Shown one piece after another: positions 44,877 through 58,098 of a DNA stretch of 64,000 bases. Location: the NCBI GenBank assembly GCA_029255685.2, contig CM055318.2:15939001-16003000 (forward strand), read 5' to 3'. A program made the position numbers and the translations under genes. Each line of letters starts with the position of its first letter. The stretch's first letter is position 1. The notes beneath the pieces are model-generated. The model did no database searches. It had not been told where the DNA came from and saw only the letters and a program-made list of their open reading frames with translations. This DNA is from Silene conica (Eukaryota > Streptophyta > Magnoliopsida > Caryophyllales > Caryophyllaceae).

Positions 44877-46907
44877 TCCCCTATCTATAAAAGGAAGGAC
44901 ATTTAAAGGATTTTGATTGGCTATTGATTTGCAGGGAGTAAAAAAATAAACTAACCCCAGTTCATCCCTACTAATTAATTTCTCTCTCTCTTCCCCACTT
45001 TCTTTCCTCTAATTAATTATTTTCTATCCTTTTTAGTTATACTTTAATATTCTAAATCTAATTATTCTAATTATATTATTTCATTCTTTTATTAAATAAA
45101 TGATTGATTCATTATTTTATTAAATTAGCAATTATATTCATATGAAACATAAAATTTCCAAAATCTTTGTAACCATAGAAAATATAAACCAAAATTTCGT
45201 TGGCTTCGCAAAAACGCTCATATTTACCAAATAAAAAATAATCTCTCAAGATTAAAATGTATAGTATTATAATTATTCGAACTTTTATTTATGCCGAAAA
45301 TAATTAAAAGTAAATCAATCTTCATTCAATTCGACAGGTACATATTTTTAAAAAATCGTATCTTTGAAGAAATTATATACGCTTTTGATGACACATTTTT
45401 ACATATTTACTTGGACTATGTGAATTATTATTAACTCGGTAAGATGTGAGAATAGAAAAAAAAAAAAAAAAACTTACTGTATTTATTTATATGTTTTTAA
45501 AAATTAGTTAAATAAAAAAAATTGACCATACAAATATAAACAAATTAGGAAAACTTGAAAAATCGACCAAACTTACAGGAAATCATCATAGCACAAAAAT
45601 CAGAAACAAAACTCCAAGTATTGGAGTATGAATCTTCACTATATAATCAATTCGAGAATTATACAACCAGATGTATACACCTGGTAGTATAGATTTCGAG
45701 CTTTATAACAAAGAATTTGAGCTTATACATATATTTTACGAGTTTTATTGAAAAGAATCTGAACGTCTTTATAAAAAATTGTAAATTAAAACATTATATT
45801 GAAACTCAAAAACATATAAAACTCAAAGATTTTAATTTTAACACTAAAAAATTATAGTGCAAAAAAAAAAAAATGTTAAAAGCTCAACAAAATTGCACAT
45901 AAGCTCAATTAAATTTGTATTAGATGTACGATCCCATATATATCTGAATGTATAATCCTATTTGTGCTGTATAATTTCATGGTAACAAACAATTGAGATT
46001 TCGGGATTCATCAATTGAAAATGAAGTGAATGATAAGATCATAAAACAAACCATATTTTGAAAATAAGGAGATTAACGTGTTGCGGATTTGTAGACATGA
46101 ATAAAGAGATATGCATGGATGAAGGTCACTATGAGTCTATTCGTAGAACAGATAGATGAAATAAGAATATTAGGAGGAATTGAAAAATGATAGTGACACT
46201 GAGACATATGAGTCTATTCGTAAAAATGTGGTAGGGTAATGTGTTAATTATTTTATTTAATTATATCTTATAATGATCTGTATGGAATCACATGAGTTTG
46301 GCAAATGAAAAGCAAATAGCTACGGAGTATTAAGTAAATGTATGAGAATTACTTCAAAACTTACCAAAAAGGACGTCTTATGAGAGACCCGTCAAATTTG
46401 GACCTTTTAATTAGTTTGGGCCCATTTTTTCGTACTATGGTTGTTTACGGTTTAGGATAGATGTATTAATTTTGGTGTTCGCCAATTTTAATGGACCTTA
46501 TGAACGTATTTTTAGCATAATGACAGTTTATCTTTATACCAAATGTTGTTCGATACTATTATTAAAATTTATGTGGAACTTACTTTTCATTATTTATATG
46601 AATTTAGTTAAATTATTGAATATTCAATTGCCCGAAATTATATTCGTACATATTTAATATATAACAATACAGTAACTCTTCCGTGAGACCGTCTCACACT
46701 GTCACACATAAGACGGACTATTTATATAAAAACAAAACTCATTTATTAGTATTAAATGAGTAAACTTATTATAAAAGTGGACCGCCTTATGGCGTGACAC
46801 CGTCTTATTCTAAAATTTGGTATAACAATAATATTACTCTACTAATATATTAAACTTCAAAATTTTAAAAACTAACCCGTGCATTATTTGCACGGGTGTA
46901 AAACTAG
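44877..46907 (+). mobile_element. Candidate non-autonomous Helitron, 2,031 bp
   Basis: The 5' end is TCCCCTATCTATAAAAGGAA followed by GATTTTGATTGGCT, in the style of plant Helitrons. The 3' end has a hairpin CCCGTGCATTATTTGCACGGG (46876-46896) seven bases before the terminal CTAG (46904-46907). It sits between host A and T, as Helitrons do, with no target duplication. No Rep/helicase is coded. Pairing of these two ends as one element is inference. Confidence 0.5.
46675..46815. repeat. Short palindrome-rich MITE-like sequence
   Basis: Perfect palindrome GTGAGACCGTCTCAC near 46683, then CATAAGACGGACTATTTAT, then CTCATTTA...TAAATGAG, then CGTGACACCGTCTTATTC. It lies inside the Helitron candidate. 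The boundaries are not defined. Confidence 0.4.
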
Positions 46908-49900
46908 TAGACTAAATAAAAAAGATGAAGTAATTAATGTAACTAAATTATAGATAGGAAAATGTTCGTAATAAGTGTCTTATTTTTGAAAAAAAATATT
47001 CATGAAAAAAAATATTCATGGTAATAAATCACAAAATGACCACAATAAATTAAAGTTAAGAAATAATAATTATTTTCATACTAGTGTAGCAACCGAATAA
47101 TAGAAAAGATTTAATAAAAGTTTAAATAACGACTAAAATTATCATATTGTGCAATCAAAAAAAGGGAAAAAATATGTAAGTTTGACTTCCACATGTGGTT
47201 TCACTAGGTACATGAAAAAGTTTACTATCACTATTAGTCTATTATATAGTATTATCCTCACTTTCAATGAAATTTAGTTAATCAAATCAGTTTTATTCTT
47301 CTCTTTTTTCTAGATAAGGTCCTTCTCCAATTTGGACACCGGTTCCGTGGAATGAATGAACAACCTCCGGACGTCACTCCAACTTTCACATACTCTTTAT
47401 TATTCATAAATAATTTGATAACAATTAGTCTAATTGTAACTCGTACCGTCGTATCCGAAATAACACGACACATTGTAAACTTTTAAACTCGAAACTGATC
47501 AAATCTAAATTGACAACCCATTTATCCCGCCCGAGCAACACAAAAAATGTTACTCCGGACATCTCAAACAGACGACATTGACGATAATTGGCAACAAATT
47601 GGAAAGTATTTCTCTTAAAACATAAAAAAATCGCAATTTGTATAGGGCGAACAATAGCCCACTATAGGAGGCGCAACAGGTCCAAGCGTCCAACGACGCA
47701 TCAAATAATTATACAGCAAAATAAACCAATACTCACTAATATATTATTTTTATTTTATTTTATTTTTCAATTAAAAACGAAGTTTCTCGATTTTGGGCTG
47801 CGTCATCCACCCTCATACTGATCGAATAAAACAATCAATTTCGCCGTCGGCAAACCCTAACTCCACCGTCAACCACCACCTCCGGCTAAACATTTTCACT
47901 ATTTGTTCTCTCTCCACAGCCTTTGCCGCCGCCTTATATTCAATTCGTCACTCCTATCCACTCTTCCGCCCATAATTCCTCGGTACATCTTCTACCTCTC
48001 TAATTTCGTAACTTCATTGCGCCGGAGTTTTTTTTAATCATCACTTAGTTCGTTTGATTTAATTTAATTGCAATTAGGTCAGCTTTTTTAGTGTTAACTT
48101 GCGCGATTCAATTTAAATGGAAGTGATTATATGAATTTGTAATTTTTGCCCCCCCGTTTTGCAGTTAATTTGTTTCAATTATATGTAATAAGATGTAATT
48201 TGTTGATGAATATGCATTGTTGTTATGGGTGCTTAATTAGAGTTGTAGCCTACTGTCATGTTACTCCCTACTTCATGAGTAGTTTATTTTGAGCAGCTTC
48301 TACGACTCAATTTGGTAAAGCGGAAAACTTGAAGTGGCTTTCGTTTATTGTCCAATAAGTGAAATGTATGGGATCTCAAATGATATGTAAGGGTAGTAGA
48401 ATATAGGAGGATGGGGGACTCGGACGTTGGACTATGGTACGCTATACTTTCGTCTTAATTTTAGGACTTATCGGGTAGTACATTGTTTCTAGTTTCGTGG
48501 AGAAGTAATGACGTGCCTTCTGTCAGGACTGTCACTGGAAAAAAGCTCGCATGTTTTTATTAAGGGTGTGTTTGGATTAACGGATTTGGAGGGAAAAGAA
48601 AGGGAGGGAGAGTAGGGGATTTGAATTCCCTTGTTTGGATAGCAAATCAGGGTGGAGGGAAATGGAGGGGGAGGGATTTGGAGTGATCCATTTTCCCTCT
48701 TCCAAGCCTAATCAAAATCCCTACATAATAAGCAAGATTTGGAGGAAAATTGTATCCAAACACCCACATCTCATTCCCCCTCCCCTTCCTTTCCCTTCCC
48801 TCCCCTTCCCTTCCCTCCTATTTTAGTATCCGAACACACCATATGGGTATTATTATATAATAGATAGTTAGATGTTGGATATTATGTGGAGCTGAATGTG
48901 GCTTGGTCCTTTGTGCTGCTTTTTTTCATGAAGTTTCATATGATTGACCCTTTTGTTTAAAGGTCAACTTGAATCAATCACACTATTATACATGATGAAT
49001 GCTGTGAAAGTCCCATCCTATAGCATATTTGCTGTGAGACACTCTTAGGAGGCAATGGGTAGATGCTGGCTTTCGCAGTTGGTTTTTGAGGGGTCTCGTT
49101 GATTTAATTTGTATATTTTAGTCAATTTTTGAATACTGGCTTTTATGAAGGTTTATGTTTGTGCACTTCGTTCTAAAGACTGTAGTAGTCGTCAATTAAG
49201 TGTAGTTGTGTGTGCCTCAGACCTCACCTTAGTTAAGTCTTTTTTTTTGGCGGGAGGTTCTTCCATTTGGTTTCGTGCTCTTCATGATACACGTGGTATA
49301 TTAACTTTTCAAAGTTGATATGCGTTGCTGGCATTGTTGTGCAGACTCATTGAAGAGTTGAAGATTTTGCTTTAATCTGAAAAAAGGATGCCAGCCAGAC
49401 CTGGACCATGATGTCTGGGATTCTCAGGACATAGAGTTGTCAGTTATCTTAATGTCCTCATTTGCACATTTTGTGAATTTGTGCTCATTTGCGCTTTTTG
49501 CTTAATGTCTGCCTTAATTATCTCTAGAGGCCAATTATTGACATTCCATACTGGTCAACTACCATTAGATTTTTTTTTTTCTGATATCTCACTTGATATA
49601 ATCGTGCACTGGGCTGCCCTTTTTTGATCTCACTAGATACAATCTATTAAATCTGATCAAACAGAGGTCCTGCTTTTTGCTCAAAATGAAATTGTTTGAA
49701 GACTGTAAGCATTTGTGACAGTAAGGTTGAGCTATTGCAGGCATGCAGCTAAACACTCTGATGTCTAGTTAGATAACTTTCGTGTACTGAATAAAAGTAA
49801 GATTTTTTTGTTTTTTTTTTTGTTTCCTTTAAAATCTGGAGGTGAAACCATCTTTTTCTTCTCGTTTACTCCTTTGTCAGATGCTGGCAAATATCGATCT

Positions 49901-50113
49901 TTGTCATATACTGCAATAGCTTTTTATGTATTGCTGAGTTACTCGATGTATACTGTGTCTACATGTTTTCAGCATTTGCTATATTTTTTTTAGCTCTATA
50001 GAATTCAGTTTGTTGTTCGTGTTTGGCGAGACTGACTTTTATTATCCAACAGGTAACTCAGATTTTCTCAGATGCAGTAAATTTGGGGGAGTTGTGTCTT
50101 TCTACAAATTGGG
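46908..50113 (+). other. Upstream region and probable 5' UTR intron of the CCCH/RRM gene
   Basis: No coding sequence was recognised. 47850-47990 is CT- and CG-richer (CCCTAACTCCACCGTCAACC), like a 5' UTR exon. An acceptor TTATCCAACAG at 50052 starts the exon that carries the ATG. A UTR intron of about 2 kb containing the MITE at 48564 is therefore likely. Confidence 0.45.
48564..48840. mobile_element. Small MITE with GGTGTGTTTGGAT ends
   Basis: Left end GGTGTGTTTGGAT and right end ATCCGAACACACC are inverted repeats with one mismatch. The interior is G-rich on the left and C-rich on the right (GGAGGGAAAAGAAAGG versus CCCTTCCCTCC), giving a long imperfect hairpin. The target duplication is unclear. 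Confidence 0.65.
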
Positions 50114-53100
50114 ATGAGCATGGAGCTGACCCCTTCATCTCCTAAGTCCAGCGGTCTTTCTCCTGATAGTGCAAGTGATCCAGATGAGAAGGAAATAAGT
50201 GATGATGACGATGACCGCAATCATAAGCACCGTAAGCGGGATGCAGGATCTCAGTCATTAGAGAGAGATCCACTCGAACAAACTTTGACACAGCCTTTAC
50301 TGAAACGCAATAGAACATTCCAAAATGGGCAGAGTGAGCCTCAGTTCAACCATAATTCAAATAGGGACTTTTCTAAGAGGCGGTTTATTGGTTCTACTAA
50401 CTCGTTCCATTTCTCTGGTCAGCATGGATATGGGAGAGGAAGAGGTAGGGATCTCCAATGGGATTCTCGGTTTGGCTCTGTTGATGGCGCTTCTCAAATG
50501 GCCCACCCAGGCTCTATCCCACGAGCCATGTTTTCTGGGCGTGGGTTGCCTCTTTCAAATGTACAAGGTGCATCTTGGAGTGGTTTTGGGTTAATTCCAA
50601 CCTTACCAAATGGTACAATTGATGCAATCAATCCTCTTGGGCTGCCAGGGCTTCTTGGACCACATATGAATCCTTCAATTAACATGGGTATCCAGCGTCA
50701 GCGATGTAGAGATTTTGAGGAGCGTGGATTTTGTTTAAGAGGTGATATGTGCCCAATGGAGCATGGTGTCAATCGTATTGTTGTGGAAGATGTACAGGTA
50801 TGTGTAGGACTGTAGGTTCACTAGTTACCTTACTTGCATGTCAAAATTTTAATATGACATGTCACTTATACATTCGCTGCTGCTATTTTGGAGGAATTTC
50901 AAGAAGGGTATCTTGCTGATAGTTGATACTCATATAGTTGATAAATATGAATTGTGGAAACCCCAACATAAATTGTTCACTGAAACTGTAAATGACTGTG
51001 TTTACTCAAGGTTTTCCATAGTGCCTACCTCATATTGCAGCACGTTTGTTAATTTGGGCTCTTTGCTATAAATGACTGTGTTTACTCTTATGTGAATTAG
51101 TCAAAGTGTCTTGACACTCTGGCTAACTTCTGCAAGTTCTTGTGTGAGATGGGTATGAAAAGGAGAACATGTTAGGTGGAGGGAACGATTTCACATTCTG
51201 TTTGCTTTTCACCATAAAGATTCCCAGAATCATTCACATTTTTCCAAATTTCCTACACATTTTCCGTGTTTAGTGTACTTTTTTCTTGTAGCATGGTGTC
51301 TGGAGTCCTTAAATCTAATAGTCAATCAACAACGATTTTCAAATTTTGATTCATCTCTATGAATTGTGACTAGTTTTACGCTGATGACCACAAACCTACC
51401 GCAACTCTCTTCCTTCATCCGGGTTTTGAGACCAGCGATGAATGTCATAATGACATTCACAGGCAGAGTTAGATCCATCAGCCTGTGTAAAATTGTCCCT
51501 GATTAATTTGAGCTCATTTGAAGGATATGAAGGGGAAGAATCCCTTGTGCAGTTGCGCCCTTCCATACTTCATATAAATTTTTCCCTCACAATTAACCCT
51601 TCTCAGTTTATATTTTGGGTCTTGAGGGAAAATGAGAATATTACCATTTAAGTGTACCAAGTATAGAAAGTTATATTGTCAGAAAAAAATATAGAAAGTT
51701 ATCAATCATTCTGGGACAAACCAAAATGGAAAGGCAATTAATCTTTTGGATGGAGTGCAGATTATATAAAATTCTGACATATCCAGAGGCTACTTATTGT
51801 TTAGCACTGGAATTTTCGCCTCATGCATTAAATAATTTCTAGATTCCTAATTGTGGGACATGTGAGCTAGCTTCTTCAGTGTAAACTAAGAAGAAACCTC
51901 CGTTAAAAGCATAGGATAATACTGTTGTTTTGCACCTATGTACGAAGGCCAATCTCAAAAGAATATTCTGCACTTCTTTCTTAAAAAAATTGTAGCTTTA
52001 CAACATTCATGTTTACAGTACCTCTTTGAGTGCAGAGCCTGTCACACTTTAATCTCCCCGTATCTCTCCCAAGTGCTCAAATGCTGGGTACATCGGCTGG
52101 AAGTGGATTTGTTTCTTCATCAGGTGTTTCAAGTACAGCGATTAACAGCAGAGGTCCACATAGTCGAACAAATATGTCTTCTGTGGATGAGGAGGCTTTA
52201 GGTGCTGTTAATCCTAGTGATGTGTATGACCCTGATCAGCCGCTATGGAGTAATGATGCTCGTGAAACATCTAGCCCATTGCTCAGATTGCAGCCATCAA
52301 ATTTTGATGAAACTGTTTCCTTTGTAACTGCTGAGCAGTCAGATCGTTTAGTTCGAAGCAATGAGGATGTTGTTGGCCCTCATAACACAGGCTCATCTGT
52401 GTGGGGAAGACTTAAAAATTCAAAGAATAAATCTGAGGTGAAGGAGAACTTCGATGTTATGACGAAGGCATCAGAGTTTTCTACAAAAGACATTTATGAA
52501 GCATCAAGTGGTATTCAAAGGAAGTCCAATGTAGGAAAGCAAACTGTTGGAGCTCCTTCTGTCCCAAAAACAGCAGTTTCAACTTCTAATCTACAAGATA
52601 CTGTAGGCGTTGTTCGGAAACCATCTCAGAAGGCACAGCGCACATTGTTTGTGAATTGCATTCCACTGAAAGATAACAAAAGAGAGAACCTTCTCTCTCA
52701 TTTTAGAAAGTTTGGAGAAGTAATTGATATATACATCCCGGCCAATAGTGAACGTGCTTTTGTACAGTTCTCCAAAATGGAAGAGGCAGAAAAAGCTCTG
52801 AAAGCACCTGATGCTGTAATGGGTAGTCGTTTCATCAAGTTATGGTGGGCAAATAGAGATAGCGTTGCTGATAATGGAGTCAGAAATACACCTATTACTC
52901 CTCATGACATGTCAGCTGCTTCAGGATCACATCACATGGCTAGTATCAATAAAGGAAAAGTTAATATGCAGCATGTTGCTCCAAAAGTGGTTGTGCCTAA
53001 ACCTTCTGATAGCAACGTGACAGCTGGCAAAGACTTTAAACCTGTTGCTGTGAGCAGCCCAAAACCAGCTCTCCAAGCGCAAAAGAAGATTGAAAGTTTG

Positions 53101-56100
53101 GAGCTTTTGAAAGAGCTTCGTAAAAAGCAGGAGATGCTGGAGCGGAAGCGGAATGAATTTCGTCAACAGTTGGATAAACTCACAAAACAAGTAAGTTTAG
53201 ATTTCCTTGATATTGTTATTTGTTCAATTATCACTTGAGATGATGAAGGTATCTTCTTGATATGGCTGATCGTAAAAAGCAGAAGGTAACTATCACTTGG
53301 GATTTTTTTATAAGGTGGTTGGGGAAGCGGAGGTTGAAAGACTTGAAACTTGAAAGTGGTGAAGTCAGGCATGAAACTGTCTTAGATGTGGAACATAACA
53401 CGAGTAATTTTTTCAGGGATCAATCAATAGTGAAGTACCGGCTATGCCTGCTGACAAGAAACAAGTATCAGAAACTTCGAGCAATGCATTGAGAGTTGGA
53501 AACAGACAGGCTGCAGATGCAGGTATCTCTATGCTATCATTAAAGACTGAAGTGTCAGAAGATGATAAGGGAATAGAAAACCTTGCTTCTCAAATAGCTA
53601 CCGAAACAGTTGAGGCACTTCACGACCCTTCAATTTCCAAGAATCGTGTTCATGCTATGGCCACTTCAGGGGCACCATCTCATTTAAACAGATATACATT
53701 GGACAATCGACTGACAACTTTAATAATCAAGGCACCATCTCCTTTAAACAGATATACATTGGACAATCGACCGACAACTTTTATAATCAAGGCACCTTTA
53801 CCAGGGAGATTAACAAATGTAAGTCCTCCTTCATGACCCTTGTTAAAAATATTCATAGAAAATGTTTCCAGGAAAAAATGTTAATACTAGATATAAGTAA
53901 AGAAGGCAGCTTGACAGAAAGAACGATTTTATTGTGAATATGCTTTTAGATGTTCTTAAGCTTAATAAATGCAATCTCTTTTCGTTTTATGTTGCGTCCT
54001 TATAGCTGCCAAAACAGTATGGCACGTTGACAGTACATATGGTCACAAACACAATTTTTTCATAAAATAGGGGTCCATCACCTCATAGACAATCAAGGAA
54101 TACTTCGATGCCACATTGGTACTGGCTATAAATGTGAAACAGTACTTCGATCCACAATGCCAAGGCTTTGGTAAACGATATGCTCAATCCCAGGTGTAAT
54201 AGGAGTGTTAAAGACGACTTACTCTGCCCACAGCATCATTTGATATCCAAGTAATTGCTATCACCATAACCAATATGCACCTATCGGGGTTTCTCATTAA
54301 TTTTCGGTGGATTCTTACACAATTGGGTATTGTAACCTTCAAAATCAGTCTTCCCAGGATCAACTCAGATGATTGTGCTAGAATGAGCTGAGCTTGTCAC
54401 GATGAACTCATAGACACCGTGTGACAACTTTTTTTGCCATAGGAGTGTGCGATTTAACCATATATTGGTATGCCGAACCTCTGTCCATTGCCTCAAACAT
54501 GGGTAATGTCGAAGATGATTTGATGCTCAAATATATCATTAGATGTTGAATTAATTGTTATCTCCTTGAACAATGATCAGCCATAAGATGTTTAACGATG
54601 ATGTTCAATCAATAATAACGCCGTGTCTTGTGAAGCTGTTTCGAGCACATACTATAACCCTAAAATGAGATTATCTCAGGAGACTAAGCTCTGACCACCA
54701 GGCCTTACTAAAGAGGCGTTTGGTATGGGGGTATTGGGAAAGTTAAAGGGAATGAAACACCCTCATTCCCTTTGTTAGTGTTTGTTTGAGTCAAACAATT
54801 ATTCCCTTGCCCCTTTTCTTCCCTTCCAAATCCCTTTACACCCATTCCCCCTATTTCCCATGGGCAACTCATTTATTTCCTTATTCACTCTACTACCACT
54901 AGCCTAACCACTACAACAATCCCTTCCTCACCACCGTTGCTTCCCCACCTACTGCACCTGCCATCATCGTCGCCGGTGGCCCTTCCTACCCTTGTCATCC
55001 TTAAATGCCTCACCTGCCGACAGGTCTTGGTGTTATCGAGGATGGGGGAGGGGATTCCGGGGATGGGATGGAGGTCTTTTCAAGGTTTTGGGATGGTAGC
55101 CATGGAGGTTTTTGGTGGGGTTTTGACTTTGGTTAGGACGGCTGTGAGCAAGGGGGAGGCCGTGAGGGGCCGGTATCGGGTGTAGTGTCGTTGGTACCGA
55201 CTCTTGTAGGCCTGTAGGGTTAGGGTGAGTGTGAAATTGGTGGCGGTTGATGGTGGTGTAGTGGAAATGGGAAGTTATTGGAGTTTGTTTCTTTGAGTAA
55301 CCAAACAAGGATGTAAATTTTGGGGTAATCCTATTCCTTTCCTCATCTTTCCCTTTCTTGATTCCATTCCTTTTCCCAAACCAAACGCCTCATAACTAAT
55401 AGAAACGCGGGAATCTTTGTGCCACATTGGTGTTCGTATATTGTATTTTGATTGAGTGTGCTAGATTACTAGATAGCGTAGTATATTATTTCATGTTGGA
55501 TGTTTGATTACGCTGCAACCATTGTGCTAATATAGGATGTTTCCCTGAAGCCATCCCGAGTGTGTATTAAATCTTCAGATTGGTCTTTCAGGATCCTCTC
55601 AGTGAATGTGACAACTGAGGTTGTCACCGCCAACTCAGAGACACCCTATGACTCCTTTTGTGACACATGCTGGCACATTAGTGTCCGGTTTATTGACTTC
55701 ATGGACCACTACCTTGCTTGGTATTGGATTGGCTTAATTGCGATCTCACAAACGTTGTGCAGCTGGCTACCCTTAAGATGTTCCACATCAGACAATTAAA
55801 ATGCTGGGTGCTGGGAAGCGGTTTGAGCATGTAGTAAATTTGAATCGCCTTGATTAGCCTAGTCCGATACTGGACCCTCTTGTTGGATTTTTGCAGCAGA
55901 GCCTGAGTAACATGAGGTTCTGCATAAGCGATGACGATGCACTGATGATTGTCATGTCAATCTTCTGTTATTCAGTGTTACATTGATTGAGTATGCTATA
56001 CTACTGCATAATTGCATATAAGATATCCCAGTCCTTGAATATCCTGGCTGAGGCCCTGGGTCTGAGCCACTGATGCGTGGTTCGAAGGTTGGATGAGTTG

Positions 56101-57011
56101 GATCGACCATACTTGAATCGTGGAACAATCAATTTTTTTTGCCAGTGTTTACCGTATTTGAATCAAGTAGTGTTTACGTAACCTTGGGCATAGTCCCTGA
56201 ATCAAAGCGAACACATGGTTTTGAGATATCTGCTGAGTTTTTGATATGTTCTGTGTTCCCTCTAGCTAGATAGCAACCTTTCTTCTAGGGCAATGCTCAA
56301 AGTAGTTAATTGTCCATCCTCATCATAGCAGTTGGTCACTAACATGAACGTTATGTAGCCAATATAGGAAATTTAATGTTTTCGTACGAGTTTGATCTCT
56401 TGTCTTGATTATCAATACAGTATATCTGACGCTTCAAAAGAGACTGCATTGGCGTTTCACCATTTTTGTGAGGTACTTCCCTGTAGGAAGCAAGTGTCAA
56501 TATTTTCTTATTTTATGCCTTGCAGGGTAGTGCCTTGAAGGATCACTTCTCGTCATTTGGAGAAATTTCTGATGTCAAGATCGAATGCTCGGGTGAGGAA
56601 CAAAGTGTTAATGACTTTACAGATTCCAAAGTGATGACAAACTGCTTTGCTCAGGTAAGCTTTGCAACTCGCCATGCAGCTGAAAGAGCATTCTTGGACG
56701 GTAAAACATGGAATGGCCATAATCTACAGTTCAGTTGGGTTACAAGTAGTGAGGAAAGTCCCTCTGCTCTGAGAGAAACTCTAAACACTGAAGTTCAATC
56801 TACAGAGCAAACAGTAGATGATAATTCTCAGATTACATGGGATCCCAATGAGAGTAATTCTTCTCCTCCCAAGTCATCTGATGAACTTTCTTATTCTGAA
56901 AATGGGTCTCCCGTTCAGCCAGAAATTTTGGATCCGAGAAGGCAGTCGGAAGGAAGTAATGATGATCAGAACCAGGATGAGAATGCAGGCGATAAATCTG
57001 TAAAATTTTGA
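50114..57011 (+). CDS. CCCH zinc-finger and RRM protein, RBM26/27-like (908 aa)
   Basis: Coding exons are 50114-50797, 52036-53190, 53417-53818 and 56526-57011, all phase 0 with GT/AG borders; they sum to 908 codons plus stop. The start is MSMELTPSSPKSS; the second Met is also possible. An acidic/basic N-terminus (EISDDDDDRNHKHRKR) is followed by a CCCH finger C198-X8-C207-X5-C213-X3-H217. RRM1 spans about residues 430-505 (RNP2 LFVNCI, RNP1 RAFVQFSK). A coiled coil lies at about 578-613 (LLKELRKKQEMLERKRNEF). A C-terminal second RRM-like domain starts LKDHFSSFGEISDVKIE, and the tail is Ser/Asp-rich. The architecture matches plant zinc-finger CCCH protein 41-type and animal RBM26/27, nuclear RNA-binding proteins linked to poly(A) RNA handling. 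The last intron (53819-56525) carries a MITE. Confidence 0.9.
53671..53790 (+). repeat. In-frame 60-bp tandem duplication in exon 3
   Basis: Units 53671-53730 and 53731-53790 encode APSHLNRYTLDNRLTTLIIK and APSPLNRYTLDNRPTTFIIK, followed by a partial third start (APLPGRLTN). Two adjacent copies of a 20-residue segment precede the second RRM-like domain. Confidence 0.9.
54712..55392. mobile_element. Tourist-like MITE in the last intron of the CCCH/RRM gene
   Basis: Ends AGAGGCGTTTGGTA and (reverse) TGAGGCGTTTGGTT; TAA is duplicated at 54709-54711 and 55393-55395. ATTCCCTTTGTTAGTGTTTG is shared in style with the MITE at 20898, so both belong to one family or superfamily. 681 bp, no coding. Confidence 0.82.
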
Positions 57012-58098
57012 ATATTGTACAGCCAGGTGAACTGTTAATTTTTTTGGCTTTCTTTTTGTACATTTTACCTCGCCAGGAATTATATAGATGAGTCCTTCCA
57101 TTGTTAGACTGGATCACTCAGCAATCTAACTTTTGCGATCATCTCTTGAGGATTGTCCGTATTTAGCTGAATCTATCTTCATTCTTCACGCCAGCATTTG
57201 TACTTCGACAGTTAAAATACAAGGAATTCTCTGTATATTGTTTTTTGTCCATATTATTGAATTAATTTCCTTCCTCGAAAAATGGAAAATTACTGTACGG
57301 CATGAGTTATTTCTGTAGTAGAAATATGGTTTCTGTCTGGAAGTTGGAATCCATTTAAAAGATGTAAAATTATTGTCTTGTTCCGACTTTGTTAAGGAAA
57401 ACATAGGCATGACAAAATGATGATGCTTTCTCCAGTTTTGATGTACTTTCCCTGAATGAATACCGAAACACTTGACAGAGCAAATCGGAGTTGAGATACA
57501 TATCCCTGGCTCTGGCTGGCTGTGTTGGCTGGCAGTTATAGGCCTAAGGTCGGCAAATTGCCAACACACAGCACCACCTAAAGCACTCCAAATTATCCAG
57601 ATAGCGCCATTAACCCCAACAGAACTGAAGCGATAAACTCAATTTACGACATCTACATAATTTCTGCCGATCCTTTTTTTATGTATTTGAAAAAGTTGCT
57701 GATGCGTATAACATGTGTGCCCATGATGCATCAATATTTTTAAGGGACAACTCGTATATAATACAGAGTCGAACCAGAAGCATATTGAGTCATGCGTCGT
57801 TTAGTAAGATCCTTTTTTCCAAATCAATCTACGAACACCGACATTGGGAGTCTCAGCATCCAGCATTAAAAAAGGTATTTTACAATATTCGAAATCTTTC
57901 AAGAAACATCCAAATAAATATATTACAATAGTCTTTACTCTTTACCTGCATTTGCAAAATGCAGACCAAAAGTTGCAAAAAAAGCAACCTTTCTTTTTAC
58001 AGATTTGTAGCTAACAATTGTTTTATTGCGATTTTCACCTCTCATGGACACAACAGTCTTGGACAGTAATAATGAAGCATTCAAAACTCCCTTTTCAA
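57012..58098. other. Convergent intergenic region
   Basis: Contains the 3' UTRs of the CCCH/RRM gene (plus) and the AVT6-like gene (minus). No additional gene or repeat was recognised. Confidence 0.5.
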
